Assembly: GCA_030640155.1 (NCBI GenBank)
Contig: DAOWJX010000255.1
Span: forward strand, 1 to 13,108
Reading direction: 5' to 3'
DNA from: Candidatus Aegiribacteria sp.
Lineage (GTDB): Bacteria; Fermentibacterota; Fermentibacteria; Fermentibacterales; JCC-6
Length of the DNA stretch: 13,108 nucleotides
Shown: piece after piece, positions 1 to 7,598 of the stretch
Position numbering within the stretch: position 1 is the first letter of the stretch
How the letters are laid out: each line of letters starts with the position of its first letter
Translations under genes and position numbers: made by a program
The notes under the pieces: generated by a model
What the model saw: the letters and a program-made list of their open reading frames with translations, nothing else
The model's database searches: none
Told to the model about the DNA's origin: nothing

Positions 1-91
1 CGTTGAAGTAGAACTTGGACAGGAAGTGGGAAACGTGAATCTTGAAGGCAATATGTTCAATATTGATCAGGATATGGTTCCATTTCCCTGA
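1..91 (+). CDS. C-terminal tail of an unidentified upstream protein (partial)
   Basis: The frame starting at base 2 is open from the window edge and gives 29 residues ending in DMVPFP, then TGA at 89-91. The visible tail is acidic (VEVELGQEVGN...) and has no motif I recognise. The next gene starts 41 bases downstream on the same strand with its own ribosome binding site, and no terminator lies between them, so the two are probably co-transcribed. No function can be assigned from this fragment. The open frame could be chance, but its position in front of a co-oriented gene makes a true C-terminus more likely. Confidence 0.45.
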   Translation, partial: VEVELGQEVGNVNLEGNMFNIDQDMVPFP

Positions 92-120
92 AATGCCTGC
101 AAGAAAAACAGGATCGATTC

Positions 121-126
121 GGAGGT
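121..126 (+). promoter_or_regulatory. Ribosome binding site of the exported SPOR-like protein gene
   Basis: GGAGGT lies six bases before the ATG at 133 and fixes that start. Confidence 0.7.
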
Positions 127-132
127 ATTGAC

Positions 133-1284
133 ATGAAGGCAGTTTTTATACCGGTTCTGATTTCGGCACTCACTGTTCTTGCTTTTGAAGATACAGGCAG
201 CACGGGCTGGGTTAATGCATGTGAGGTTGTAACGAATGAAACCGATGCCGAAACACTTCTTAACGAACTCGCAGCCTGCGGATGTGATCATGCAGACTAC
301 CTCTGGATCCCGAACTGGAATTCACTTTCAGGATACGAGGGCTGGCTTGTGTATAACGGTCCATTTGATTCTGAGGAAGACGCCTCAATCGCGGCATGCC
401 GCCTGTTATGGAAGTATCCTGATATTTATTCAATACTGGTTTCGGATGATCCTGTCCGCTTGACATCGTTGCCTGCCCCGGGTAACCTTGCGGACCTGAC
501 AGGTTTGATACCTCCTACACAGGATTTCACGCACCAGTCAACAGTGCCGGAAAGCTGGGGAACCGAATGGAAGGTACATGGCTCCGGAGAAGAATGGGAA
601 CAGCCTGTTCAGATGACCTCAACTCCTCCGGGCTGGATTATCGATGAGTGGGAGGATATTTACGTCGGAACTCTTGAACTTAGAGGTTTCACGGAACCGT
701 TTGATGCCGCAGGTGAATATGAGCGAGTATCGGCTTTCATTCGCGAAGGGGCCGCGAAGCTGAATGTGAACGTAATAGAATCTCCAGGTGAGTACATACT
801 TCTTCACAGTCTTCCCGATCCCGGAGATAGAAGAGGTGATGAGGATTTCTGGATTGCAATTCGGAACGGTACTCTTGAGTATGGACGTAGGTGCAGAAAT
901 TTCTACGGAGAGATGCCATATAGCTGGCTGAACATCCCTGAAGAGGCAAGAGAATCCTTTATACCGACAATTGCGGATTCCCGTCATGAGGCTATTGGAT
1001 ATCTGCTGGAAAGGCTCCTTGAAGACGGTGTGTACGATGCTATTACTATTGAGAACATCTCGTTCAGCCTGGAATATCTTGATAACCTTCCGGCAAACGC
1101 TTGGCGGGATTACTATGACATAGCTGTACGGGAGGTGCACAGGCCCGGTGGAGAGGGAGATCCCAATACCGCGCCGATAATGGACAGGTTCCGTGTCTAT
1201 TCAAGGGGAGGAGAGATTCTATGGTGGAATCCCGTTTGGGGTTCTCTCCTCCCTTACAGTGAGCTGTTCTCCTTCAAATACTGA
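133..1284 (+). CDS. Exported protein of unknown function with SPOR-like N-terminal region
   Basis: The product is 383 residues. A hydrophobic N-terminus (about 1-18, MKAVFIPVLISALTVLAF) reads as a Sec signal peptide, so the protein probably acts in the periplasm or at the outer membrane. Residues about 24-106 have a SPOR-like pattern: a beta strand, the helix DAETLLNELAACG, a strand, then GWLVYNGPFDSEEDA and another helix and strand. SPOR domains bind denuded peptidoglycan, but the match here is by pattern only. Residues about 140-383 are rich in Trp, Tyr and acidic residues and resemble no family I know. There is no enzymatic motif. The ATG is supported by GGAGGT at 121-126. It follows the upstream partial gene closely and faces the serine hydrolase gene convergently. 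I call the gene with confidence but not its function. Confidence 0.8.
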   Translation: MKAVFIPVLISALTVLAFEDTGSTGWVNACEVVTNETDAETLLNELAACGCDHADYLWIPNWNSLSGYEGWLVYNGPFDSEEDASIAACRLLWKYPDIYSILVSDDPVRLTSLPAPGNLADLTGLIPPTQDFTHQSTVPESWGTEWKVHGSGEEWEQPVQMTSTPPGWIIDEWEDIYVGTLELRGFTEPFDAAGEYERVSAFIREGAAKLNVNVIESPGEYILLHSLPDPGDRRGDEDFWIAIRNGTLEYGRRCRNFYGEMPYSWLNIPEEARESFIPTIADSRHEAIGYLLERLLEDGVYDAITIENISFSLEYLDNLPANAWRDYYDIAVREVHRPGGEGDPNTAPIMDRFRVYSRGGEILWWNPVWGSLLPYSELFSFKY

Positions 1285-1365
1285 CTCCCTCTACTTCCCA
1301 AACAAACTTTCCTTCTCAACAGTGCTTACGTTCAACAGGAAGCGTAGGTAATTCAGTATTTTCAA

Positions 1366-2793
1366 CTACTGCTTGAGCAGTACGCACATTTCCGTCAGTA
1401 TGTCAAATCCCGAACGTAATACAATGAAGTAGAGACCGCTTGCAAGTTCACCCTGCTGAAAATCCACACTGGTTGTACCGGCAGGATAGCCACCCTCAAC
1501 GAGTAACCTGACTTTTCTACCGTAAATATCGTACACCTCGAGATGGATCTGCGCTGATGCAGGCAGATCGAAAGTTATTAACGTGCTGCCTGTGAAGGGG
1601 TTCGGACATGCACGAGATAAGACTGCGCCTGACAAAGCCCCATCACCTGTTTCAATGGACATCTCTACTGAAACGTAGTTGAACAGAGAATCCATGATAA
1701 GGCTCGTTGCGCCTGATTCTCCATTTGTAAGAACAATGACAGATGAGTTTTCAGCAGGGCAGTAGAACATTTCAGTACTACCGAAATATCCGATGCCTCC
1801 TCCAGGATGTCCCCATAGCTCCCTCCCGCCAGAGTAAACACGGCGCCAGGCAAGACCCTGGTCAGGGGCGATCCCGGGAAACTGTATAGTTGTCATAGAA
1901 TCCACAGTAGCGCTTTCGAGTATTCTGACTCCACCGATCTCGCCGCCCTGCATGAAGGCAATAAGAAAACTCTCCAATTGTAACGCACTTGTTCTCAACC
2001 ACGAACCGGGGTAATGAGGAGAAGTGAAATAGCCATAGGGCACGTGGGCTGAGCCATTCCAGTAGTAAGGCATTGCAAGTTGAGTTGTGTCAATTGAGCT
2101 GATGATGAAGGAAGTGTTGTCCATAAGAAGAGGATCAAAGAGATATTCCCTGCAATGAAGATCGAATGAATCCGAGTAAGTGCTAACACTTTCAGTGATG
2201 GCAGCCAGTACGGCAAAGGAGATAGTCGAGTAGTTATAATCGCTTCCCGGTTCACAGTTCACGAAATTGTCAGTGCTGTAAAGCGACCCGCCAGACACAA
2301 AGTATTCCTGACAGAACTCTATATTCGAGTAAGTGCTGTCACCCAGAGCGATCATCTCGTTGTTCCATGCGGGATTATCAACGAGAGTAGATGTATGCGT
2401 CAGGATCATCCTGGGTGTAATTGTCACTCCCGGATAGAAAGGGTTCTCGATAGTACAGGGCAGATAATCACATATATCATCATCCAGACCGACGAGCCCG
2501 TCTTCCCAAAGCTGCATGAAGACGACAGCAGTAACGGTTTTACTTGGGGATAAAAGGTAGAACAGTGTAGAATCAGTTACAATTGTTCCCTGGTTGAAGT
2601 TGGCATCACCGAAAGCCCCACTCCAGAGAATAGAGTCACCTGATGCTGCTACGGCAGCACAACCCGGAAAATGATATTGTGCCATAATCTCCAGAATGTA
2701 AGCATCCGGCGGATCAGCAAAGCAAGTTCCGTTTGCGGTAATCAGCAGAACTGCAACGGATATGAACAAAGTGTCTGGTTTGAACATTCTCAT
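1366..2793 (-). CDS. Secreted class C beta-lactamase-fold serine hydrolase with C-terminal sorting domain
   Basis: The product is 475 residues. The signal peptide spans about 1-26, with a likely cut after GTCFA. The hydrolase domain spans about 30-375. It has the SxxK nucleophile motif S82-P-S-K85, the family stretch TPRMILTHTSTL (127-138), a YSN-equivalent at Y188-S-T190, and HPGGG at 329-333 in place of KTG, as in esterase or peptidase members. Residues 393-475 (CPNPF..., YDIYGRKVR, GLYFIVL) are a FlgD-like/type-A type IX secretion sorting domain, so the enzyme is probably released or surface attached. The frame is open to 2901, but GGAGGGGG at 2800-2807 and the signal peptide place the start at 2793. 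The third base motif is YST, not YSN. The substrate is unknown; an esterase or D-peptidase is more likely than a true beta-lactamase. Confidence 0.9.
   Translation of the reverse strand: MRMFKPDTLFISVAVLLITANGTCFADPPDAYILEIMAQYHFPGCAAVAASGDSILWSGAFGDANFNQGTIVTDSTLFYLLSPSKTVTAVVFMQLWEDGLVGLDDDICDYLPCTIENPFYPGVTITPRMILTHTSTLVDNPAWNNEMIALGDSTYSNIEFCQEYFVSGGSLYSTDNFVNCEPGSDYNYSTISFAVLAAITESVSTYSDSFDLHCREYLFDPLLMDNTSFIISSIDTTQLAMPYYWNGSAHVPYGYFTSPHYPGSWLRTSALQLESFLIAFMQGGEIGGVRILESATVDSMTTIQFPGIAPDQGLAWRRVYSGGRELWGHPGGGIGYFGSTEMFYCPAENSSVIVLTNGESGATSLIMDSLFNYVSVEMSIETGDGALSGAVLSRACPNPFTGSTLITFDLPASAQIHLEVYDIYGRKVRLLVEGGYPAGTTSVDFQQGELASGLYFIVLRSGFDILTEMCVLLKQ
1367..1382 (-). other. Small stem-loop overlapping the hydrolase stop codon
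   Basis: TACTGC and GCAGTA form a perfect 6-bp stem with a 4-base loop, and the stem includes part of the hydrolase stop codon (1366-1368). No T-run follows on the minus strand, so it is not a standard intrinsic terminator. It could stabilise the mRNA 3' end or be chance. The remaining convergent gap (1285-1365) shows nothing stronger. Confidence 0.25.
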
Positions 2794-2799
2794 TTCAAT

Positions 2800-2807
2800 C
2801 CCCCTCC
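2800..2807 (-). promoter_or_regulatory. Ribosome binding site that decides the hydrolase start
   Basis: The minus strand reads GGAGGGGG six bases before the ATG at 2793. It supports that start over the in-frame ATG at 2901, which would put 36 non-signal-like residues ahead of the signal peptide. Confidence 0.8.
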
Positions 2808-2832
2808 GATATTCAAGACCGCAGAGGAATGA

Positions 2833-2869
2833 CCAGACAATTGAAGGAAAGAAAATAAAGCCTGTCTGG
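2833..2869 (-). other. Inverted repeat in the hydrolase 5' leader
   Basis: CCAGACA (2833-2839) and TGTCTGG (2863-2869) are perfect 7-base arms with a 23-base spacer. They lie between the putative promoter and the ribosome binding site. This could be a leader hairpin or a regulator site. It is short enough to arise by chance. Confidence 0.25.
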
Positions 2870-2914
2870 AGAAGTTCCCGAGCGGGCTCATGATTCCCCA
2901 TAAAAACTTTTATA

Positions 2915-2943
2915 TAAATAATATACGAATATCAGTGAGTCAA
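2915..2943 (-). promoter_or_regulatory. Putative sigma-70-type promoter of the hydrolase gene
   Basis: The minus strand has TTGACT (2938-2943), a 17-base spacer and TATTTA (2915-2920), inside a very AT-rich stretch with an alternative TATATA a few bases on. It would give a leader of over 100 bases. The -35 match is good and the -10 match is moderate. Confidence 0.4.
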
Positions 2944-2961
2944 TTTACTGATGGGGTCAGG

Positions 2962-5900
2962 CTATTCTCCGGGCGGGTCCCAGTGGATCGGCCAGGGAAT
3001 GTCTTCGTCGACAGCATCTGATGAGAGTAACTTACCACGGAGTTCAGTAAACTTGCCCAAACCATTTATCCCCAATTCAAGTTTGATGATTTTCGAATGC
3101 GCCTGAGTGTAACAGGAAAGGGCTTCTTCCATTCTGTCCTGATCGAAGAGAAGGATACCTAGATTCCCAAGATTGAGACATTCGTTAACCACATCTCCAA
3201 CCTCGCGTGATATCCTGATGGCACTGTTGTAGCACTCAAGGGATTTCTCAGGTCGATTCTGCTTTCTGTGAAGGTTACCCAGATTTCCAAAGGTTATCCC
3301 CTGGTTAATGGAATCGCCCACATCCATTGCTATTCTGAGAGCGTTCTCATAGCATATTCTTGATTCATCCAGAACATTCTGGTTGAAATGCAGATTTCCA
3401 AGGTTCGCGTATACAACACCCTCGCTTCGGCGATTTCCGAGTTCCTGATGTATATCCAGAGCTTTCATGTAGCATTCAAAGGCTTCAGATGTTCTTTTCT
3501 GACTTTTAAAAAGATTACCCAGATTTCCAAGGGTTATCCCTTCGTTTCTGCGGTTCCCGACTTCACGATGAAGCTCCAGTGCCTTCTCGTAACACTCCTG
3601 TGCTTCCGTCAACCTTGTTTGTAAGTGATTCAGATTACCGAGATTGGTCAGTGTTTTACCTTCACCACTTCTGTCACAGGCTTCATGCGCAGCGTCCCGG
3701 GCTTTTTCGTAATATCCCCTCGCCTCTGTCATTCTCCCTGTTTCCATGTATAGATCGCCCAGATCTCTCTGTATCTCCATAAACCAGTCCTGAAGCAGGT
3801 TCTCCTCGGCAATACCGTACATACGGAAAAGAAGCTTTTCCTGCTCCTCCCTTCTGCCGAGAAGACCGAGGGTCACATGTCTCTTTGTCAGCACATCAAG
3901 CAGGTGCTGATTACGGTTTGGTCGTTCAGGAAACTCCTGCAGCCATTTCTGAAGTTTACGGGACAGGTCAAGAATAACACTGTGCTGATAGCTTGCGGCA
4001 GCATAATTCAGTGCCTTCATTCCCCACAGGATTGCCTGATCCATGTCACCTGCCATTTCCCAATGGTGAGCTAGTATGCCGGCAATCTTTTCTTCTTCTT
4101 CAGCGTACAGGGTCATCACCGATTCGGCTGCTGTCCGGTGGAGAAGTTTTCTGTTACTCTCGAGTATGCTGTTGTAGGCGGTATCATGAATGAGAATGTT
4201 CCTGAAAAAGTACTTCTGCTCGAAGGCGGTTCCCCTTCCGATGAGGAACCTTTTTAACTCAAGATTCCGGAATACATTCCTGTTGAATTCAAGGGACAGT
4301 TTTTCAACCATTTTGCTGTAGAGCTTCAGCTGAAACTCAACACCCAGAACAGATGATTTCTGAAGTACACTCTTCCACTCCGAGGGAAGATGATCCAGAC
4401 GAGATTGGAGAAGACCGGCAAGGGAAGACGGGATGTAGATCTCACCTACAGGACTGTTAAAATCCCAATGACCATCGGTCTCCTTGAGCATGTCTGATTC
4501 CACAAGATCCAGAATAAGCTCCTCAAGGAAGAATGGATTTCCCTCAGCGTGTTCAAGCAGGAAGCTCTGCACTTCCCTGGCTACATTTCCGCTGCCGCTC
4601 TCGCTTATTCCGGAAAGTATCTTCTCCAGGAGTTCACGACAGGCTCCGTCATCAACTTCCGAAATCGTGATTTCCTCAAGGTCTGCGGAGCTCGGCTTTA
4701 TATCGAACTCGACGGCTTCACCGTTCTCCCGCTCCGGTCGGTAAAGAAGATTGAACATTATCGCTGAGTCGGTGGAACAGTTAGCGATAACAAATTCCAG
4801 AATTTTGCGGCAGGTACTGTCTATCCAGTGAAGGTCATCGAGTATTATCAGGAGACGTTTCTCCTTTGAAAGCACCCTGAAGAGGTTGCAGAATGCTATT
4901 CTCGTCTCCAGAGCCCTGGTTCTGACATCAAGTTCCTCCAGTTTATGATCATCGGTCTTTATCGAGAGAAGATCAGCGAGAAACGGAAGTGAGGAAAGCA
5001 GTGCAGCATCATCACTGAGTGCCAGTATCTTATCCTTAAGCTCTCTATAATTGAGTTTGCTGCCGTACTCAATACCGAAGAAATCCCTGAGAACAGTCGT
5101 CCAAAGCCAATAGGCAGGCTGAGCGAACGACAATGTATGTCCGTTGAGCACCAGAATATTCCTGTTCTTACAGCATTTCCGTTTTGAGAATTCCCAGACA
5201 AGACGGGATTTCCCTATACCAGCCTCGCCCTTAATACCCAGAACAATATGCCTTGGACCTCCAGCAGGATTCTTTCCGGTTTCATCGCTGGCCTGCATGC
5301 CGAGTTTTTTTTCAAGGATGGAAAGCTCATCCGTCCTGCCCACAAAGGTGGAAGTTATAACTCTGGCAATCCGTTCCCAGCGGGTTCCAGAAATATTCCC
5401 AAGTCCCGTTGGTCGGAAGACATGTATGGGATTCGAAATCCCCTTGAGAGAGATGTCCCCCATATCCTCCCAGGTTACCATATCACCGCATTTCTCCTGA
5501 ACCGACCTGGTTACCAGAATGGTGTTGACATCCGCAGCTTCCTCCATTCTGGAAGCGAGGTTCACTGCATTTCCCATTGCAGTGAGATGTCCTATGGCAT
5601 CGGGGGCTACTGTAACCGAGCCTGTATTTATCCCGATCCTTGCTGTTACGGAAATTTCGATCTCAGACAGTATATCACTTGCGGTTCGGATAGCCTCTAG
5701 CATCCTCAGACTGCAGGTAACAGCTCGCATGCTGTCATTCTCCCCGGCTTTCCTTGCCCCGAACAGAACCATGATCCTGTCGCCTTCGATCTTGTCTACG
5801 TAACCACCGTAGTGACAGGAGATATCTACAAGAGTATCCATAATGCCCTTGGCGATATCATGAACCTCTTCATGATCCAACTTTTCGGAGATGGAAGTGA

Positions 5901-6042
5901 ACCCGCCCAGATCAAGATAGAGTATCGCAGTATTCCTTCTCTCTCCTGGCTTGAGTTCAACAGCCTCATAGTTTCCAACGGTATCGGTTCCATGGCTGCG
6001 GATATGTAATTTCCGGAGCAGTGAAGCGAATTCCTGCGGCAT
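2962..6042 (-). CDS. Class III adenylate/guanylate cyclase - AAA ATPase - TPR signalling protein
   Basis: The product is 1026 residues with no membrane segment, so it is probably cytoplasmic. Residues about 35-212 are a class III cyclase catalytic domain. Metal-binding aspartates are D44 (in LYLDLGGFT) and D88 (in KIEGD). K84 fits purine recognition, and N161 and R165 fit the transition-state pair (NAVNLASR). Residues 233-240 (FVGRTDEL) begin an AAA_16/STAND-like ATPase with Walker A GEAGIGKS (272-279) and Walker B LLIILDD (397-403). After a helical linker, residues about 757-988 hold six tandem TPRs of 40 residues. The family uses TPRs for ligand or partner binding and the ATPase as a switch controlling the output domain. 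GGAG precedes the ATG at 6042. N158 replaces the usual Asp of the GDAVN motif, so substrate choice is open. The signal it senses is unknown. Confidence 0.93.
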   Translation of the reverse strand: MPQEFASLLRKLHIRSHGTDTVGNYEAVELKPGERRNTAILYLDLGGFTSISEKLDHEEVHDIAKGIMDTLVDISCHYGGYVDKIEGDRIMVLFGARKAGENDSMRAVTCSLRMLEAIRTASDILSEIEISVTARIGINTGSVTVAPDAIGHLTAMGNAVNLASRMEEAADVNTILVTRSVQEKCGDMVTWEDMGDISLKGISNPIHVFRPTGLGNISGTRWERIARVITSTFVGRTDELSILEKKLGMQASDETGKNPAGGPRHIVLGIKGEAGIGKSRLVWEFSKRKCCKNRNILVLNGHTLSFAQPAYWLWTTVLRDFFGIEYGSKLNYRELKDKILALSDDAALLSSLPFLADLLSIKTDDHKLEELDVRTRALETRIAFCNLFRVLSKEKRLLIILDDLHWIDSTCRKILEFVIANCSTDSAIMFNLLYRPERENGEAVEFDIKPSSADLEEITISEVDDGACRELLEKILSGISESGSGNVAREVQSFLLEHAEGNPFFLEELILDLVESDMLKETDGHWDFNSPVGEIYIPSSLAGLLQSRLDHLPSEWKSVLQKSSVLGVEFQLKLYSKMVEKLSLEFNRNVFRNLELKRFLIGRGTAFEQKYFFRNILIHDTAYNSILESNRKLLHRTAAESVMTLYAEEEEKIAGILAHHWEMAGDMDQAILWGMKALNYAAASYQHSVILDLSRKLQKWLQEFPERPNRNQHLLDVLTKRHVTLGLLGRREEQEKLLFRMYGIAEENLLQDWFMEIQRDLGDLYMETGRMTEARGYYEKARDAAHEACDRSGEGKTLTNLGNLNHLQTRLTEAQECYEKALELHREVGNRRNEGITLGNLGNLFKSQKRTSEAFECYMKALDIHQELGNRRSEGVVYANLGNLHFNQNVLDESRICYENALRIAMDVGDSINQGITFGNLGNLHRKQNRPEKSLECYNSAIRISREVGDVVNECLNLGNLGILLFDQDRMEEALSCYTQAHSKIIKLELGINGLGKFTELRGKLLSSDAVDEDIPWPIHWDPPGE
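3079..3774 (-). repeat. Six 120-bp tandem units encoding 40-residue TPRs
   Basis: Each unit encodes an NLGNL core, a linker, an EA..CYEKAL-type helix and a closing VGN/VGD. The period is exactly 120 bases. At the DNA level the segment CCCAGATTTCCAA recurs at about 3280 and 3520, showing relatively recent unit duplication, while other copies have diverged. This is a coding repeat within the cyclase gene, not a separate element. Confidence 0.85.
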
Positions 6043-6105
6043 TTAGTTCTCCATTTGACAAGTTTCGAATCCAGGGACTATCAGTCAATATATGTGAAAA
6101 TTAGA

Positions 6106-6223
6106 GTTAAGGGTCAGGTCTTGAAAGTTAGCGTTAAGGGTCAGGGCTTAATAAATTAGCATTGAAACGCTGATTTATTAAGACCTGACCCTATTTGCTA
6201 AATGCTAACTTTCAAGACCTGAC
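6106..6223. repeat. Composite REP/MITE-like giant hairpin
   Basis: Two nested inverted repeats make one hairpin. The outer arms are 6113-6135 and 6201-6223, which include the perfect 20-base arm GTCAGGTCTTGAAAGTTAGC and its complement. The inner arms are 6137-6160 and 6169-6192: 24 pairs with one mismatch and one G-T, around an 8-base loop. The left side also contains a direct repeat of GTTAAGGGTCAGG at 6106-6118 and 6133-6145. It sits 17 bases past the DUF2089 stop and upstream of the cyclase gene. It may block exonuclease, end transcription, or be a non-autonomous element mobilised in trans. No transposase is present in the window. Confidence 0.85.
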
Positions 6224-6239
6224 ACCGCGCAGATCCCAT

Positions 6240-6599
6240 TCACTCCCCTGAAAGTAGTTTTAGTGCGGCATCCACGTCTATCTCACCATTACTGAGCTTC
6301 TTGAGAACCTCAGATGGATCCTGTGGTGGCTTATCTCCCCTCAATTCACTGAACATATCCTCTATCCTCAGTCGAACAGTCGGGTATGACACACCCAGTT
6401 TTCTCTGAACATGCTTGAGATTACCCCTGGCCTCGAGGAATAGATCAAAAAGTTCACGATGATCTCCCTCCAGACTGCATACCGGGCACAGATCAAATTC
6501 CCCATTGACTTCTGTATCGCATGAACTGCATTGAAGTTTAACAACAATCAATTTATCACCACATGACGGACACTTAGGCGGCATCGAACTGTCAGTCAT
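6240..6599 (-). CDS. DUF2089-type zinc-ribbon/helix-turn-helix protein
   Basis: The product is 119 residues. The N-terminal zinc ribbon uses C10-x2-C13 and C24-x2-C27. Residues about 48-88 (FLEARGNLKHVQRKLGVSYP, then TVRLRIEDMF) are the family helix-turn-helix, with the GVSYPTVR signature of DUF2089. Residues about 96-118 (VLKKLSNGEIDVDAALKLL) are a SHOCT-like helical hairpin. The protein is probably a small DNA-binding regulator. It overlaps the upstream DUF4097-like gene by 8 bases (ATGACTGA), so the two are translated together. A third CxxC pair, C38-P-V-C41, sits just after the ribbon where I expect no cysteines in the family. Its target is unknown; regulation of its own operon is plausible. 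Confidence 0.88.
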   Translation of the reverse strand: MTDSSMPPKCPSCGDKLIVVKLQCSSCDTEVNGEFDLCPVCSLEGDHRELFDLFLEARGNLKHVQRKLGVSYPTVRLRIEDMFSELRGDKPPQDPSEVLKKLSNGEIDVDAALKLLSGE

Positions 6600-7593
6600 C
6601 GTCTTCTATCTCCCCATCTTCCTCCGGTATCTCTTCCACACTGTTTTCCAGATCCCCGATAGAGATATCACCACCCATAGTTTTCAGTCTGATAGCCGGG
6701 GCATCTTCATCTCCTGACAAACATACTCTTACTCTTGAGGTGCCTAATTGTCCAGACTTGTCTATCTCTCCGATCCCTTCCTGAACATTGATGTCACCTC
6801 CGAAAGTCTTTGCTGATATAACAGCTTTTGTTCCCTTCAACATACCTACACTGATATCTCCACCCATTGTCACAACAGCTGAATCCTCTTTCCATAAATC
6901 AGTCAGCGAAATGATGATGTCACCTCCCATTGTTTTTGCATTGAAGCCATATGACGCTTCCAGAATGCTGATATCTCCGCCTCTGGTGCTCACATTTACC
7001 GGAGTTTTTACTCTTGAAACAACAATATCGCCGCCATTGGTGCTGGTGCTGAGTTTTCCAACAGTCTCCGGTACGCACAGTGTAATATCACCCTCATCCC
7101 ACTTCAGCCAGACAGATTCACCATATCGGAATATGGATACTTCAGGTGCATCGTCACCGATAACTGAGCAAGATGATCCTTTAACACCTTCAAGATTTAT
7201 GTCAGCTCCGCTCCTGGATCGATTATTTGATATGTATAATTCTGTTCCTTCAGCCAACTCAAGCTCACCATCAAGTATTCCGAAATACTTGAATCGATCT
7301 TTATCGATCTCAAATATATCAGTAGAGAAGTTCTCATTAATACCTGATACAGCGTCACCTACAATATTTCTGACCATGTGTCCTATTTCACGCATGTTTT
7401 CCAGACCCATGCCTTGACCCCTCATGGATTCGAGTATCATTTTCTTCTGCTGTTTCATTCTTTTCGCAGGTGAATGATGATCCCGTCTTTTCCGCTCCCC
7501 TTCCTCCAGCGCATTAAGCAGTTTCACACCATCATCAGCAGTTATCTTACCTTCAGAAACCATCTGAAGTATCTCTTTCTGTTCGTCACTCAT
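6592..7593 (-). CDS. LiaX/YvlB-like DUF4097 beta-helix protein with SHOCT-like N-terminus
   Basis: The product is 333 residues with no signal peptide or membrane segment. Residues about 5-29 (KEILQMVSEGKITADDGVKL) are the SHOCT-like N-terminal motif of YvlB/LiaX proteins. A basic linker (31-55) follows. Residues about 95-312 are a repetitive beta-helix of the DUF4097 type, with six GGDI-type turns at 187, 205, 223, 244, 265 and 307. The tail (316-333) is strongly acidic. Family members such as LiaX take part in cell-envelope stress responses; here the role is inferred only. AAAGGAG at 7599-7605 fixes the ATG, and a near-consensus promoter lies upstream. It is the first gene of a two-gene operon with the DUF2089 protein. 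The lack of a signal peptide suggests a cytoplasmic location. Confidence 0.88.
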   Translation of the reverse strand: MSDEQKEILQMVSEGKITADDGVKLLNALEEGERKRRDHHSPAKRMKQQKKMILESMRGQGMGLENMREIGHMVRNIVGDAVSGINENFSTDIFEIDKDRFKYFGILDGELELAEGTELYISNNRSRSGADINLEGVKGSSCSVIGDDAPEVSIFRYGESVWLKWDEGDITLCVPETVGKLSTSTNGGDIVVSRVKTPVNVSTRGGDISILEASYGFNAKTMGGDIIISLTDLWKEDSAVVTMGGDISVGMLKGTKAVISAKTFGGDINVQEGIGEIDKSGQLGTSRVRVCLSGDEDAPAIRLKTMGGDISIGDLENSVEEIPEEDGEIEDDD

Positions 7594-7598
7594 GACTA

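Noticed and set aside
619..1140. Minus-strand frame of 173 codons opposite the exported protein
   Set aside because: No signal, motif or ribosome site. The plus-strand gene has a signal peptide and a strong ribosome site.
2794..2901. N-terminal extension of the hydrolase from the ATG at 2901
   Set aside because: The extension has no ribosome site and would bury the signal peptide; GGAGGGGG before 2793 marks the real start.
2833..2961. Riboswitch in the hydrolase leader
   Set aside because: Only one short inverted repeat is visible, with no conserved riboswitch core that I can recognise.
5144..5803. Several plus-strand open frames opposite the cyclase gene
   Set aside because: They oppose conserved cyclase and ATPase motifs and show no ribosome site or family resemblance.
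6788..7417. Long plus-strand open frame of 209 codons
   Set aside because: It lies opposite the DUF4097 gene, whose repeats, ribosome site and promoter are clear. The frame reads as an antisense shadow (repeated SPP from GGD codons).
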